In this document: piece by piece, positions 43,023-51,622 of the stretch
How the letters are laid out: the number at the start of each line of letters is the position of its first letter
How positions within the stretch are numbered: the first letter of the stretch is position 1
Source: Nocardia bovistercoris
Lineage (GTDB): Bacteria > Actinomycetota > Actinomycetes > Mycobacteriales > Mycobacteriaceae
DNA length: 64,000 nt
Assembly (NCBI RefSeq): GCF_015674855.1
Contig: NZ_JADMLG010000017.1
Coordinates: forward strand, 78,470 to 142,469
Reading direction: 5' to 3'
Program-made: the position numbers and the translations under genes
The notes under the pieces: model-generated
Database searches by the model: none
The model's input: only the letters and a program-made list of their open reading frames with translations
Told to the model about the DNA's origin: nothing

Positions 43023-44180
43023 CTGTCCGGAATCCGTGTCATCGATCTGACGGCGATGGTCATGGGTCCCTACTGCACCCAGATCATGGCCGACATGGGC
43101 GCCGACGTCATCAAGATCGAGCCGCCCGCGGGCGACAACACCCGGTACATCTCGGTCGGGCCCGAACGCGGCATGGGCGGGGTCTTCGTCAATGTCAACC
43201 GAGGTAAACGCAGCGTCGTGCTCGACCTGCGCGATCCAGAAGGCGCCCGCGCCCTACGCGAACTCGTCACGGGCGCCGATGTTTTCATCCACTCCATGCG
43301 CGCCTCGGCGATCGACCGGCTCGGATTCGGGTACGAGCAGGTCAGCGCGCTGAACCCGACCGTCGTCTACACCAACTGCTACGGCTACGGCCGCCGCGGC
43401 CCCGACGCCGACCTCACCGCCTACGACGACACCATCCAGGCCGAATGCGGACTCCCTTCGGTGCAGCGGCAACTGACCGGCGAGGCCACTTACGTCGGCA
43501 CCATCATGGCCGACAAGATCGCGGGCCTGACCGCGCTCTACGCCACCACCATGGCCCTGTTCCACCGCGAGCGCACCGGCGAGGGCCAGGAGGTCGAGGT
43601 CGCCATGTTCGAGACGATGGCCGCGTTCATGCTGGTCGAACACGCCAACGGCGCACTGTTCGACCCGCCGCTGAGCTCCGCCGCCTATCCGCGCGCGGTG
43701 ACCCCGAATCGCAGGCCGTATCGCACCGCCGACGGATACTTGTCGGCGCTGGTCTACAACGACAAACAGTGGACCGCGTTCGTCGACGCGGTGCGCCCGC
43801 ACTGGGCCGGATCGCATTTCGCGACGCTGGAACAGCGCGCCGCCCGCATCGACGAGGTCTACGCGCTGCTGGCCGAGACCTTCGCCGAGCGCACCACCGC
43901 GCAATGGCTGGAACTGCTTCGCGCACTGGATATTCCGTGCGCGCCGGTGCGGTCCATGGACGAACTGTTCGACAACGAGCATCTGACGGCCGCCGGGTTC
44001 TTCGAGACGGTGGATTCCCCTTACGGGAAACTCCGCTTTCCCGGCCCACCCACCTGGTTCTCCCGCACGCCTGGGCGCGTCGCGGGACCCGCGCCGCGGC
44101 TGGGCGCCGACACCGCGCGGGTCCTCGATGACCTCGCGAGTCCGGCCGAGGGCGGCGCGAACGGACGGACGCGACGATGA
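42924..44180 (+). CDS. CaiB/BaiF family CoA transferase with repeat-derived N-terminus
   Basis: 418-residue class III CoA transferase. The core begins around residue 38 with LSGIRVIDLTAMVMGPYC, followed by DMGADVIKIEPP and NRGKRSVVLDLRD, all family hallmarks; the catalytic Asp region YDDTIQAECGL is present. ATG 42924 is chosen for AAGG eight bases upstream; TTG 42894 and ATG 42978 are alternatives. Its first 30 or so residues come from a 27-bp tandem repeat and are probably disordered. ATGA overlap with the next CoA transferase. Confidence 0.85.
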   Translation: MEPRNTDTATGLRGTDTAMEPRETDAATARGGPLSGIRVIDLTAMVMGPYCTQIMADMGADVIKIEPPAGDNTRYISVGPERGMGGVFVNVNRGKRSVVLDLRDPEGARALRELVTGADVFIHSMRASAIDRLGFGYEQVSALNPTVVYTNCYGYGRRGPDADLTAYDDTIQAECGLPSVQRQLTGEATYVGTIMADKIAGLTALYATTMALFHRERTGEGQEVEVAMFETMAAFMLVEHANGALFDPPLSSAAYPRAVTPNRRPYRTADGYLSALVYNDKQWTAFVDAVRPHWAGSHFATLEQRAARIDEVYALLAETFAERTTAQWLELLRALDIPCAPVRSMDELFDNEHLTAAGFFETVDSPYGKLRFPGPPTWFSRTPGRVAGPAPRLGADTARVLDDLASPAEGGANGRTRR

Positions 44181-45448
44181 CCGAGACACTCGACGCCGCG
44201 TCACTGGACCTGCGCAAGATCCTGCGACCCGGCGACCGCATCGTCATGGGACAGGCGTGCGGAGAACCGAGCACACTGGTCGAAGCCCTGATCGCCCGAG
44301 GCGGTGAGATCGGCGGGCTGTCGCTGTTCGTCGCGACCAGCTTCTCCGGGCTGCTCACCCCCGCCGCCACCGAATCCTTCGAACTGGCGAGCATGGGGGC
44401 GATCGGCGCGCTGCGCGCGGTCACCAAGGCGAACCGGCTCACGGTGGTGCCGTGCCACGTCGGGCGGATCGGGCCGCTCATCGAGGACGGAAGATTCGGC
44501 TGCGACGTCGCTTTCGTGCAGGTCAGTCCCGCCGACGAGGAGGGCAGGCACAGCTACGGGCTGATCAGCGACCATGTCGCGGCGGCCGTGTCGGCGGCGC
44601 GGGTCGTGGTCGCCGAGGTCAACGACCAGGTGCCCTACACCTACGGCGAAACCCTCGCGAGCGCCGACATCGACTATGCCGTAATGGTTTCGCGCCCGCC
44701 GGTGCAGGTGCCGCCCGCCCCGATCGGCGCGACGGACGAGGCCATCGCACGCCACGTCGCCGCCTTCATCGAGGACGGTGCTGTACTACAGACGGGCGTG
44801 GGCGCGGTGCCCGACGCCGTGCTGCGGCTGCTCGGCGACCGGACCGATCTCGGCGTGCACTCCGGGATGCTCGGCGACGGGCTCGTGGACCTGGTCGAGG
44901 CGGGCGTGGTGACCAACGCGCGCAAGGCCATCGATCGTGGGGTGTCGGTCACCGGGGCGCTCATCGGAACCGACCGGCTGTACCGGTTCGCGCACCGCAA
45001 TCCGGCCGTCGTCATGCGCACCACCGACTACACCCACGACGCGGCCGTGCTCGCCCGGCTGGACCGGCTGGTCACCGTGAACTCGGCGATGGAGGTCGAT
45101 CTCACCGGGCAGGTCAATGCCGAACAGAGCGGCGCGGCCTATCTCGGTGGCACTGGCGGCCAGGTCGATTTCGTGCGCGCGGGCGCGCGGTCGCGGGGCG
45201 GACACGGGATCATCGCGCTGCCCGCGACGGCCAAAGGCGGCACCCTCAGCCGGATCACCGCCGCGTTGAACGGGCCGGTGACCACCGCGCGCAGTGATGT
45301 GGACGTGGTCGTCACCGAATTCGGCGCGGCCGAGCTGCAAGGCGTGTCGCTGGCGGAACGCACGCGCAGGCTGATCGCCATCGCGCATCCGGATTTCCGC
45401 GAGGATCTGGATCGGGCGGCGGCTGTGATACGGCAGCGGGGATTCTGA
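44177..45448 (+). CDS. Acetyl-CoA hydrolase/4-hydroxybutyrate CoA-transferase-family protein
   Basis: 423-residue class I CoA transferase. It contains VQTGVGAVPDAV-like GVGAVP, LGVHSGMLGDGLVDL, and VNSAMEVDLTGQVNAE, whose Glu is the expected CoA-ester-forming residue. It probably transfers CoA from a short product to an incoming acid. Coupled by ATGA overlap to a class III CoA transferase, an unusual pairing of two unrelated CoA-transfer enzymes. Confidence 0.85.
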   Translation: MTETLDAASLDLRKILRPGDRIVMGQACGEPSTLVEALIARGGEIGGLSLFVATSFSGLLTPAATESFELASMGAIGALRAVTKANRLTVVPCHVGRIGPLIEDGRFGCDVAFVQVSPADEEGRHSYGLISDHVAAAVSAARVVVAEVNDQVPYTYGETLASADIDYAVMVSRPPVQVPPAPIGATDEAIARHVAAFIEDGAVLQTGVGAVPDAVLRLLGDRTDLGVHSGMLGDGLVDLVEAGVVTNARKAIDRGVSVTGALIGTDRLYRFAHRNPAVVMRTTDYTHDAAVLARLDRLVTVNSAMEVDLTGQVNAEQSGAAYLGGTGGQVDFVRAGARSRGGHGIIALPATAKGGTLSRITAALNGPVTTARSDVDVVVTEFGAAELQGVSLAERTRRLIAIAHPDFREDLDRAAAVIRQRGF

Positions 45449-45756
45449 TGGGCGGGCGTCGTCCGGGCTGCGCGCGCGGTGCCCGCGCACACCGTGCTCG
45501 CACCGCGCCAGGAGGCGTTTCGGCAGGCGCCGAGTGCCTCGAGTCGGCCCGTGCCTCGAGGCGTACTCGGCCTGTGCCCGGGGGTATTTCGGCGTGCTTC
45601 CAGTGTCTCGGGTCGGCCTGTGACTCTGGATGTGGTGCGAGTCTCGATTCGACAGTGAAGTTCGTGATGAGGCGAAGTCCTTGCGGAGGCGGCGAATTCG
45701 TGAAGCGGCCGCGACGACTGTGACGAGGCGGGTTCTGTGATGAGGCGAGGTTTGTG
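45449..45756. repeat. Repeat-rich intergenic spacer
   Basis: No gene seen. A 40-base imperfect direct repeat occurs at 45514 and again at 45583 (period 69; both read through CGG...AGTG...TCGGCC-like blocks). Just before the hydratase gene, 17-bp units start at 45720, 45737 and 45754 (GTGACGAGGCG, GTGATGAGGCG, GTGATG). The last full unit supplies the GAGG ribosome site and the next unit contains the start codon. Confidence 0.7.
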
Positions 45757-46524
45757 ATGTCCGATGCGGTACTGTTCGACGCCCGATCCGATGGGATCGC
45801 CGTCATCACCCTGAATCGTCCCGAGCGGCGCAACTGCCTGGCTCGCGATGTGCGGGACGGGTTGGCCGAGGCTTGGGAGCGGTTCGAGCGCGACGACGCG
45901 CTGCGGGTCGCGATCCTCACCGGTGCGGGGACCAAGGCGTTCTGCGCGGGCGGTGACCTCGAGGAGATGGTGCGGACCGGGATGGCGGTGCCGCCCCGCG
46001 ACATGTACGCCCTGCCCTACGACACGCTGGAACTGTCGAAGCCGACGATCGCGGCGGTGAACGGGGCGGCGTTCGCGGGCGGGTGGATGATCGCGCAGGC
46101 CTGTGACCTGTGCGTGGCGAGTACCACCGCGACCTTCGCCGTCACCGAGGTCAAGGTGGGGCGCAGTTCGCCGTGGGCCGCGCCGCTGATCCACATGATC
46201 CCGCAGCGGATCATGATGGAGTTGCTGCTCACCGGCAAGCCCGTCGACGCGCGCCGCGCCTACGAGATCGGGTTGGTCAACCGGCTCGCCGAACCCGAGG
46301 ACCTGATGGCCGCGGCGCTCGAGCTGGCCACCGAGATACTGGCGGGCGCACCGCTTTCGGTGCGTGCCGCGCGCGATACGGTGATGCTGGCGACCGAGAT
46401 GGGGCGCGCCGCGGCGTTGCAGGCCGCGCGGCACGCCTCGACCGCCTGCTATCTGAGCGAGGACGCGCAGGAGGGGCCGCGCGCGTTCCTCGAGAAGCGG
46501 CCGCCGCGCTGGTCGGGACGCTGA
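45757..46524 (+). CDS. Enoyl-CoA hydratase/isomerase
   Basis: 255-residue crotonase-family enzyme with oxyanion-hole motifs KAFCAGGDLEEM and AAFAGGWMIAQACD, and the segment FAVTEVKVGRSSPWAAPL. The ATG at 45757 is chosen because GAGG lies six bases upstream within a 17-bp repeat. The C-terminus ends EKRPPRWSGR, close to the EARRAPVWRGR-type end of the hydratase at 48427. Expected role: hydration of a pathway enoyl-CoA. Confidence 0.88.
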   Translation: MSDAVLFDARSDGIAVITLNRPERRNCLARDVRDGLAEAWERFERDDALRVAILTGAGTKAFCAGGDLEEMVRTGMAVPPRDMYALPYDTLELSKPTIAAVNGAAFAGGWMIAQACDLCVASTTATFAVTEVKVGRSSPWAAPLIHMIPQRIMMELLLTGKPVDARRAYEIGLVNRLAEPEDLMAAALELATEILAGAPLSVRAARDTVMLATEMGRAAALQAARHASTACYLSEDAQEGPRAFLEKRPPRWSGR

Positions 46525-46693
46525 GCGGCGGCGTCACCACTGCTTGACCCGCCGGAAACGGCCGTGCTATGCATGTGCACAGCATTGTGCGAGCCGCAGC
46601 CCCGGCTCCGTGCGACATCGCCGGTACTCTGTGATGTCACCGCATCGAGGTGTCACCGCGTCAGGATGCCACCGATTCCAGGAGGGTGCCGCC

Positions 46694-47005
46694 ATGGCAG
46701 GATCGTCAGTTCCCCAGCAGGACACCGCGACCGAGACGGTCGCCACCGTACTGCTCGACGGTTCGCAGACCCTCGTGCCGGTCGAAGCGGGCGTCACGAT
46801 ACTCGAGGCGGCCCGCCGCTCCGGCCTGAACCCGCCCTTCGCCTGCGAGGAGGGCAACTGCGGCACCTGCATGGCGCGGCTGGTGGACGGGCGCGTCGAG
46901 ATGCGGGTCAACGACGCGCTCACCGACGAGGACGTGGCCGACGGCTACATCCTCACCTGCCAGTCCGACCCGCTCACCCCGACCCTCACCGTCGAATACG
47001 AGTAA
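46694..47005 (+). CDS. [2Fe-2S] plant-type ferredoxin
   Basis: 103-residue ferredoxin. The cluster ligands are in CEEGNCGTC (C-x4-C-x2-C) with a fourth Cys in ILTCQSDP. ATG at 46694 follows AGGAGGG. The sequence resembles the ferredoxin domain that ends ring-hydroxylating oxygenase reductases, here without its flavin domain. It is the most likely direct electron donor for the two Rieske oxygenases. No reductase gene is present in the window, so that partner must be encoded elsewhere. Confidence 0.9.
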   Translation: MAGSSVPQQDTATETVATVLLDGSQTLVPVEAGVTILEAARRSGLNPPFACEEGNCGTCMARLVDGRVEMRVNDALTDEDVADGYILTCQSDPLTPTLTVEYE

Positions 47006-47043
47006 TCCGCCCGAGGTCGACGCGCGGTGGGTAGGTGACGCGC

Positions 47044-47071
47044 GGTAGGTAGGTAGGTAGGTAGGTAGGTA
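47044..47071 (+). repeat. GGTA microsatellite, seven units
   Basis: Seven uninterrupted GGTA tetranucleotides in the convergent gap between the ferredoxin and quinone-oxidoreductase-like genes. Not in a gene; copy number is likely to vary by slippage. The rest of 47006-47212 shows nothing recognisable. Confidence 0.9.
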
Positions 47072-47212
47072 GGCAACGTCCGGCGGTGCGATGGACGATC
47101 GGCCTGCCTGTCCCGGGCCCAACGCGTCACCTCGATCGGCGCCGTGATTCGCACCCGCGCAGTCGAGTCGGTTCCGTGAGCCCGCCGCCCGGTTGCTCGG
47201 CCTGCGGTCCCT

Positions 47213-48184
47213 TCACGTCTCCGCGATGTCGATGACGACCTTGCCGACCGCTCGTCCCTCGGCGACGTGTCGCAATGCCGCGGCCGCCTCGTCGAGCGGG
47301 TAGGTGGCGCCGATGTGTGGGCGGAGTCGGTTGCTCGCCAGCAGCGCCCACAGTTCCTCTTCGTTGCGTCGGAATTCGGCGGGATCGACGTCGCGGAATT
47401 GGAATCCGAGGATGTGCACGCCCTTGACGAGCACCAGATTCAGTGGGATCTCCGGAATCCGGCCGCTCGCGTAGCCGATGGTGACGAAGCGCCCGCCGCG
47501 CGCGAGACAGCGCAGAGCGGGTTCGGACAGGTCGCCGCCGACCGGATCGAGTACGGCATTCGCGCCGTGCGGCACGGCCTCGCGCAGTGCGGCGCGCAGG
47601 TCGCCCGCGAGATGATCCACGAGCGTTGTCGCGCCGTGATCCCTTGCTGCGGCCAGCTTCTCGGCACTGGAGGCGACCGCCGTTACCCGCGCGCCCAGCA
47701 GCGTCGCGCACCGCACCGCCGCCAGCCCGACACCGCCGCCTGCGCCGAGCACGATCACCGAATCCCCGTCGCCGACACGGGCGGCCGAGCGCAGCGCGTG
47801 ATACGCGGTGCGGTGCGCGACCCCGAACGCGGCGGCCGAGCGCGCGTCGACACCGTCCGGAATCCGAACCAGCGCCCCCGCCCCGACCACCACCTCCTCC
47901 GCGAACGCCCCGTGCATTCCGCTACCGCAGACCCGGTCGCCCACCGCGAACCCGTGCACTCGCGCTCCGACCTCGATGACAGTGCCTGCGAATTCGCTAC
48001 CGGGCACGAACGGCGGGGGGACGCTGATCTGATAGCGGTCGGCGATGAGCAGCACATCGGGATAGTTGACCGCCGCGGCCACCACCCGCACGCGCACCTG
48101 ATCGGCGTCGGCGCGCGGACTCGCCACCGTCGTCGGCCGCACGACTTCGGGCGGTCCGTACTCGGCGCATACTGCCGCGCGCAT
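47213..48184 (-). CDS. NADPH:quinone oxidoreductase-like MDR enzyme
   Basis: 323-residue medium-chain reductase without zinc ligands. It has NYPDVLLIADRYQ, PGSEFAGTV, and the NADPH motif LGAGGGVGLAA followed by VASSAEKL. The C-terminal GFQFRDVDP and GKVVIDI are typical of the quinone-reductase/enoyl-reductase branch. ATG at 48184 is right after a stop of a doubtful short frame. Probably the last gene of the operon starting at 51541, and possibly an enoyl-CoA reductase. Confidence 0.85.
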   Translation of the reverse strand: MRAAVCAEYGPPEVVRPTTVASPRADADQVRVRVVAAAVNYPDVLLIADRYQISVPPPFVPGSEFAGTVIEVGARVHGFAVGDRVCGSGMHGAFAEEVVVGAGALVRIPDGVDARSAAAFGVAHRTAYHALRSAARVGDGDSVIVLGAGGGVGLAAVRCATLLGARVTAVASSAEKLAAARDHGATTLVDHLAGDLRAALREAVPHGANAVLDPVGGDLSEPALRCLARGGRFVTIGYASGRIPEIPLNLVLVKGVHILGFQFRDVDPAEFRRNEEELWALLASNRLRPHIGATYPLDEAAAALRHVAEGRAVGKVVIDIAET

Positions 48185-48428
48185 TCAGCGGCCCGCCGTC
48201 GTGCGCACAGCGGGCGCCGCCGTCGCGAGGATGAGCAGGACCGGCCTTGCCTGCGGCTGCGCTCCTGCTCGACGGTGCGTGCGCGGCGTCGCGGGCGGGT
48301 AGGCATGCGGTTCGATCGCCGCGAGCGCCCGTGGTCGTGCCGTTGTGCGCGTGAGTCCCGCCCGGGTACGCGGGAACGGCTTCGCCGCGGGCTCCGGTGG
48401 TCCTGCCACCGTAGGTATCGCGCGCATC
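48185..48428 (-). CDS. Doubtful 80-residue frame linking two genes
   Basis: An open frame starting by TGATG overlap with the hydratase stop and ending TGA-ATG against the next gene exactly fills the 240-base gap. The product would be rich in Arg, Ala, Pro and Thr with no recognisable domain and begins MRAIPTVAGPP. The perfect fit favours coding; the composition favours a spacer. Treat as uncertain. Confidence 0.25.
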
Positions 48429-49215
48429 AGCGGCCCCGCCACACCGGGGCGCGGCGTTCGAGGAACGCCTGTGCGCCCTCTTTCGCGTCCTCGCTGTGGA
48501 AAACCGTGTTCTGCCAATGGATCAGCCGCCGGTGCGCGGCGGCGGTGTCGGTGGCGGCGAGACGGACCAGTTCCTTGCAGGCCGCGAGTCCGAGCGGGGC
48601 GTTGGCGGCGATGCGCTCGGCGTAGTCGATGGCGGTCGCGAAGACCTGGTCGGCTGCGACGACGGCGTTCACCAGGCCGAGTTCGTAGCCGCGGGCCGCG
48701 GTGATCGAATCGCCGGTGAGGGTCATCTCGAACGCGATGTTGAGCGGGATCCTGGTGGCGACGAAGGTGCCGCCGCCACCGGGGAACATGCCGCGCCGCA
48801 CCTCGGGGAAGGCGAAGGTCGCCGCTTCGGAGGCGATGATCAGGTCGGCGCCGAGCAGCAGTTCGAGTCCGCCGCCGATGGCGGACCCGTTGGCCGCGCC
48901 GATCACCGGCAGCGTCGCCTCGCCACGGGTGAGTCGCATGTAGGCGGCGGTGGCCGGATCGTCCACGGTGTAGTCCGCGCCGTCGGCGAAGGCGCGCAGG
49001 TCCATGCCGGAGCAGAAGGCGCGGTCGCCCGCGCCGACCATCAGCAGCGCGCCGACGGTGGGGTCGGCCTCGGCGGCGACGACGGCGGCCCCGATGCCGC
49101 GCAGCATGGCCATGGTGAGCGCGTTGCGGGCCCGTGGCCGGTTCAACCGCACCACCGTCACGGCCCCGACGCGCTCGATCAGCAGGTCATCGCCCTCGGC
49201 GTCCGGCGCGGTCAT
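48427..49215 (-). CDS. Enoyl-CoA hydratase/isomerase
   Basis: 262-residue crotonase-family enzyme with RAFCSGMDLRAFA and SAIGGGLELLLGAD, and PEVRRGMFPGGGGTFV supplying the typical catalytic Glu region. ATGA overlap with the kinase-like gene upstream. In this operon it would hydrate the enoyl-CoA made by the kinase/dehydrogenase pair. Confidence 0.9.
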   Translation of the reverse strand: MTAPDAEGDDLLIERVGAVTVVRLNRPRARNALTMAMLRGIGAAVVAAEADPTVGALLMVGAGDRAFCSGMDLRAFADGADYTVDDPATAAYMRLTRGEATLPVIGAANGSAIGGGLELLLGADLIIASEAATFAFPEVRRGMFPGGGGTFVATRIPLNIAFEMTLTGDSITAARGYELGLVNAVVAADQVFATAIDYAERIAANAPLGLAACKELVRLAATDTAAAHRRLIHWQNTVFHSEDAKEGAQAFLERRAPVWRGR

Positions 49216-50243
49216 CCGCGATATCCGGTGGACTCGGCGAGGTCGGCGGCCCCGCGCATGAGTGCGGGCACGATGGGGCCGAAGGCCTGGAGTTTGAAGT
49301 CGTCGCCCGCCCGCTGGAAACCCTGCTCGAGGACGATGGCGAGTTTCCACTGCGCGAGTACCAGGTAGTAGTCGAGATCGTCGACCTGGCGTCCCGAGAC
49401 CTCGGCGTAGTGCGCGACCACCTGCTCGCGGGACGGCATGTGGCGCTGGTCGACGTAGCCGGAGGTGGTCGCCTCCGGCGCCGAGGTGTCCTCGGGCCAG
49501 CCCTGCAGCATCCAGGCCAGATCGAGTTTCGGGTCGCCGACGGTGCCCATCTCCCAGTCCACGATCGCCGCGAGCCGTGCCGGCCCGCCGTCGCGGTACA
49601 TGACATTGGCCCACTGGTAGTCACCGTGCATCAGGCCGGGCACGAAATCCAGTGGGCGGTGGGCTTTCAGCCAGTTCGTCGCGGTCTCCATGCCTTCGAT
49701 CTCGCGGCCTTTGACGCGTTCGAAGAAACCGGTCCAGCGTTGCACCTGGCGGTCGTGGAAGCCGTCGGGCCTGCCGAGGTCGTGCAGTCCGCGACCCTGC
49801 CAGTCGACCTTGGACAGCAGCGCGATGCCCTCCGCTAGTTGCAGGGCGAGCCCACCCCTGGCCGCGTGGTCGCCGTGGAAGGGATCGGGCCAGCGGTCCT
49901 GGTGCTGCATCGGCGACCAGCCGTCGATGTAGCCCATGAGGTAGAAGGTGCGCCCGAGCACGGCGGGATCGGTGCACACCGCCACCGCCTCGGGATGCGG
50001 GACATCGGTGCCGCCCAGCGCTTCGATGATCCGCCATTCGCGCAGGATGCCCTTGTCGCGGTCGGCGGGCGCGGCCGGTGGCGGTATGCGCAGCACCGCA
50101 CGGTGTTCGCCGCGCCGGATGTCGTAGATCTCGTTCTGGGTGCCGCCCGAGAGCAGCGTGACCTGCGCGGGTTCGCCCGCACCGGGGAGGCCTGCGTCGT
50201 CCATCCAGGTGGCGAGGCGTTCGAAGTCGAGGGTCTCGGTCAT
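49212..50243 (-). CDS. Phosphotransferase of the APH family, ACAD10/11-kinase-like
   Basis: 343-residue aminoglycoside-phosphotransferase-fold protein. The catalytic loop is HGDYQWANVM and the metal motif DWEMGTVGDP; the N-lobe has LSGGTQNEIYDI. Families of this kind next to acyl-CoA dehydrogenases phosphorylate 4-hydroxyacyl-CoAs (established for ACAD10/11 and the levulinate enzyme LvaA) so that the dehydrogenase fold can eliminate phosphate. ATGA overlaps on both sides, with the acyl-CoA dehydrogenase upstream and the hydratase downstream, make the same use here likely. Confidence 0.82.
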   Translation of the reverse strand: MTETLDFERLATWMDDAGLPGAGEPAQVTLLSGGTQNEIYDIRRGEHRAVLRIPPPAAPADRDKGILREWRIIEALGGTDVPHPEAVAVCTDPAVLGRTFYLMGYIDGWSPMQHQDRWPDPFHGDHAARGGLALQLAEGIALLSKVDWQGRGLHDLGRPDGFHDRQVQRWTGFFERVKGREIEGMETATNWLKAHRPLDFVPGLMHGDYQWANVMYRDGGPARLAAIVDWEMGTVGDPKLDLAWMLQGWPEDTSAPEATTSGYVDQRHMPSREQVVAHYAEVSGRQVDDLDYYLVLAQWKLAIVLEQGFQRAGDDFKLQAFGPIVPALMRGAADLAESTGYRG

Positions 50244-51541
50244 CGGTTGCCCACTTCGTGGTCGAGGAATTCGGCGTATTTGGCCAGCGCCGCTTCGCGT
50301 TTGGCGGGGATCCACTCGCTCGGCCACATGCCGTCGACCCCTTTGTGGTCGCGCAGGACCTGTTTGGCGACGGTGGTCTTGTGGACCTCGGTGGGTCCGT
50401 CGGCCAGTCCCATGACGGCCGCGCCGTGGATCATCCGCATCAGCGGCACCTCGTCGGTGACCCCGAGCGCGCCGTGCACCTGCATGGCCCGCCACGCGAT
50501 GTCGTGCAGCACCGTCGGCATGACGACTTTCACCGCCGCGATGTCCTTGCGCACCTTCTTGTAGTCGTTGTACTCGTCGATCTCCCACGCCACGTACAGC
50601 ACGAACAGCCGGAACTGCTGGAGCTGGGCGTAGGAGTCGGCGATGAAGCCTTGCACGAACTGTTTCTCCGAGAGCCTGCTGCCCGCGGTCTCGCGACTCA
50701 GCGCCCGCTCGCACATCATGTCCAGCGCCCGGGTCGCGAGCCCGATGGTGCGCATGGCGTGGTGGATGCGTCCGCCGCCGAGGCGGGTCTGGGCGATGGC
50801 GAAGGCCTGCCCCGCACCGCCGAGCAGCGCCGAATTCGGCACGCGCACATTCTGATAGTGGATCAGCGCGTGCTGGCCCGCGCCGGGCTCCTCGCCGTAG
50901 AGGCCGACATCGCGCACGATCTCGATACCCGGCGTGTCGGTGGGCACCAGGAACATCGACATGCCGTTGTAGGCGCCCGCCGCCGGGTCGGTCACGACCA
51001 TCACGATCAGGAAGGCGGCGGTGCGGGCGTTGGAGGAGAAGTACTTCCAGCCGTTGATGATCCAGTCGTCGCCGTCGCGCACGGCGGCGGTGGTGAATCG
51101 GCCCGGATCGGCACCGGCCTGCGGTTCGGTCATCGAATAGCAGGAGAACAGTTCGCCGTCGAGCAGCGGGCGCAGGTAGCGGTCCTTCTGTTCCGGGGTG
51201 CCGTAGTGGGCGATGATCTCCGCGTTGCCGGTGTCGGGGGCCTGGCAGCCGAAGACGATCGGCGCCCAGGACGAGCGGCCGAGGATCTCGTTGAGCAGGG
51301 CCAACTTCACCTGCCCGTGTCCTTGGCCGCCGAGTTCGGGGCCGAGGTGGGTCGCCCACAGGCCCTGTTCGCGCACCCGCTCCTTGAGCGGGGCGATCGC
51401 CGCGCGCCTGCCGCCGTCCAGCGGCACGAACTGCTCGTGCGGCCAGACCAGGTCCAGCGGTTCGACCTCCTCACGCACGAAGGCGTCGGCCCAGTCCAGC
51501 TTCGCCTGGTACTCGGGGTCGGTTCGGAAATCCCATGCCAT
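50240..51541 (-). CDS. Acyl-CoA dehydrogenase, ACAD11-like
   Basis: 433-residue enzyme, longer than typical family members because of an N-terminal extension of about 50 residues (DLVWPHEQFVPLD region) shared with ACAD10/11-like proteins. It shows SMTEPQAGADPGRFTT and the C-terminal MQVHGALGVTDEVPL with DGPTEVHKTTVAKQVL. First gene of a dehydrogenase-kinase-hydratase(-reductase) operon. Divergent from TetR, with two GAGAAT-type sites in the gap. ATG at 51541. Confidence 0.88.
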   Translation of the reverse strand: MAWDFRTDPEYQAKLDWADAFVREEVEPLDLVWPHEQFVPLDGGRRAAIAPLKERVREQGLWATHLGPELGGQGHGQVKLALLNEILGRSSWAPIVFGCQAPDTGNAEIIAHYGTPEQKDRYLRPLLDGELFSCYSMTEPQAGADPGRFTTAAVRDGDDWIINGWKYFSSNARTAAFLIVMVVTDPAAGAYNGMSMFLVPTDTPGIEIVRDVGLYGEEPGAGQHALIHYQNVRVPNSALLGGAGQAFAIAQTRLGGGRIHHAMRTIGLATRALDMMCERALSRETAGSRLSEKQFVQGFIADSYAQLQQFRLFVLYVAWEIDEYNDYKKVRKDIAAVKVVMPTVLHDIAWRAMQVHGALGVTDEVPLMRMIHGAAVMGLADGPTEVHKTTVAKQVLRDHKGVDGMWPSEWIPAKREAALAKYAEFLDHEVGNR

Positions 51542-51560
51542 GTCAGCTCCTCTCCGTTTG

Positions 51561-51596
51561 GAGAATAAGCTTCTTCTGATCCAGAATGCAATTCTG
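51561..51596. promoter_or_regulatory. Paired operator-like palindromes between ACAD11-like and TetR genes
   Basis: Two 15-base sites, GAGAAT-AAG-CTTCTT at 51561-51575 and CAGAAT-GCA-ATTCTG at 51582-51596, with centres 21 bp apart. Each matches the GAGAAT-N3-ATTCTC consensus at 10 of 12 arm positions. The location between divergent TetR and target genes is the classic autoregulatory arrangement. Confidence 0.65.
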
Positions 51597-51622
51597 AGTT
51601 CGATGGAAGGAGAGTCTCGGGC

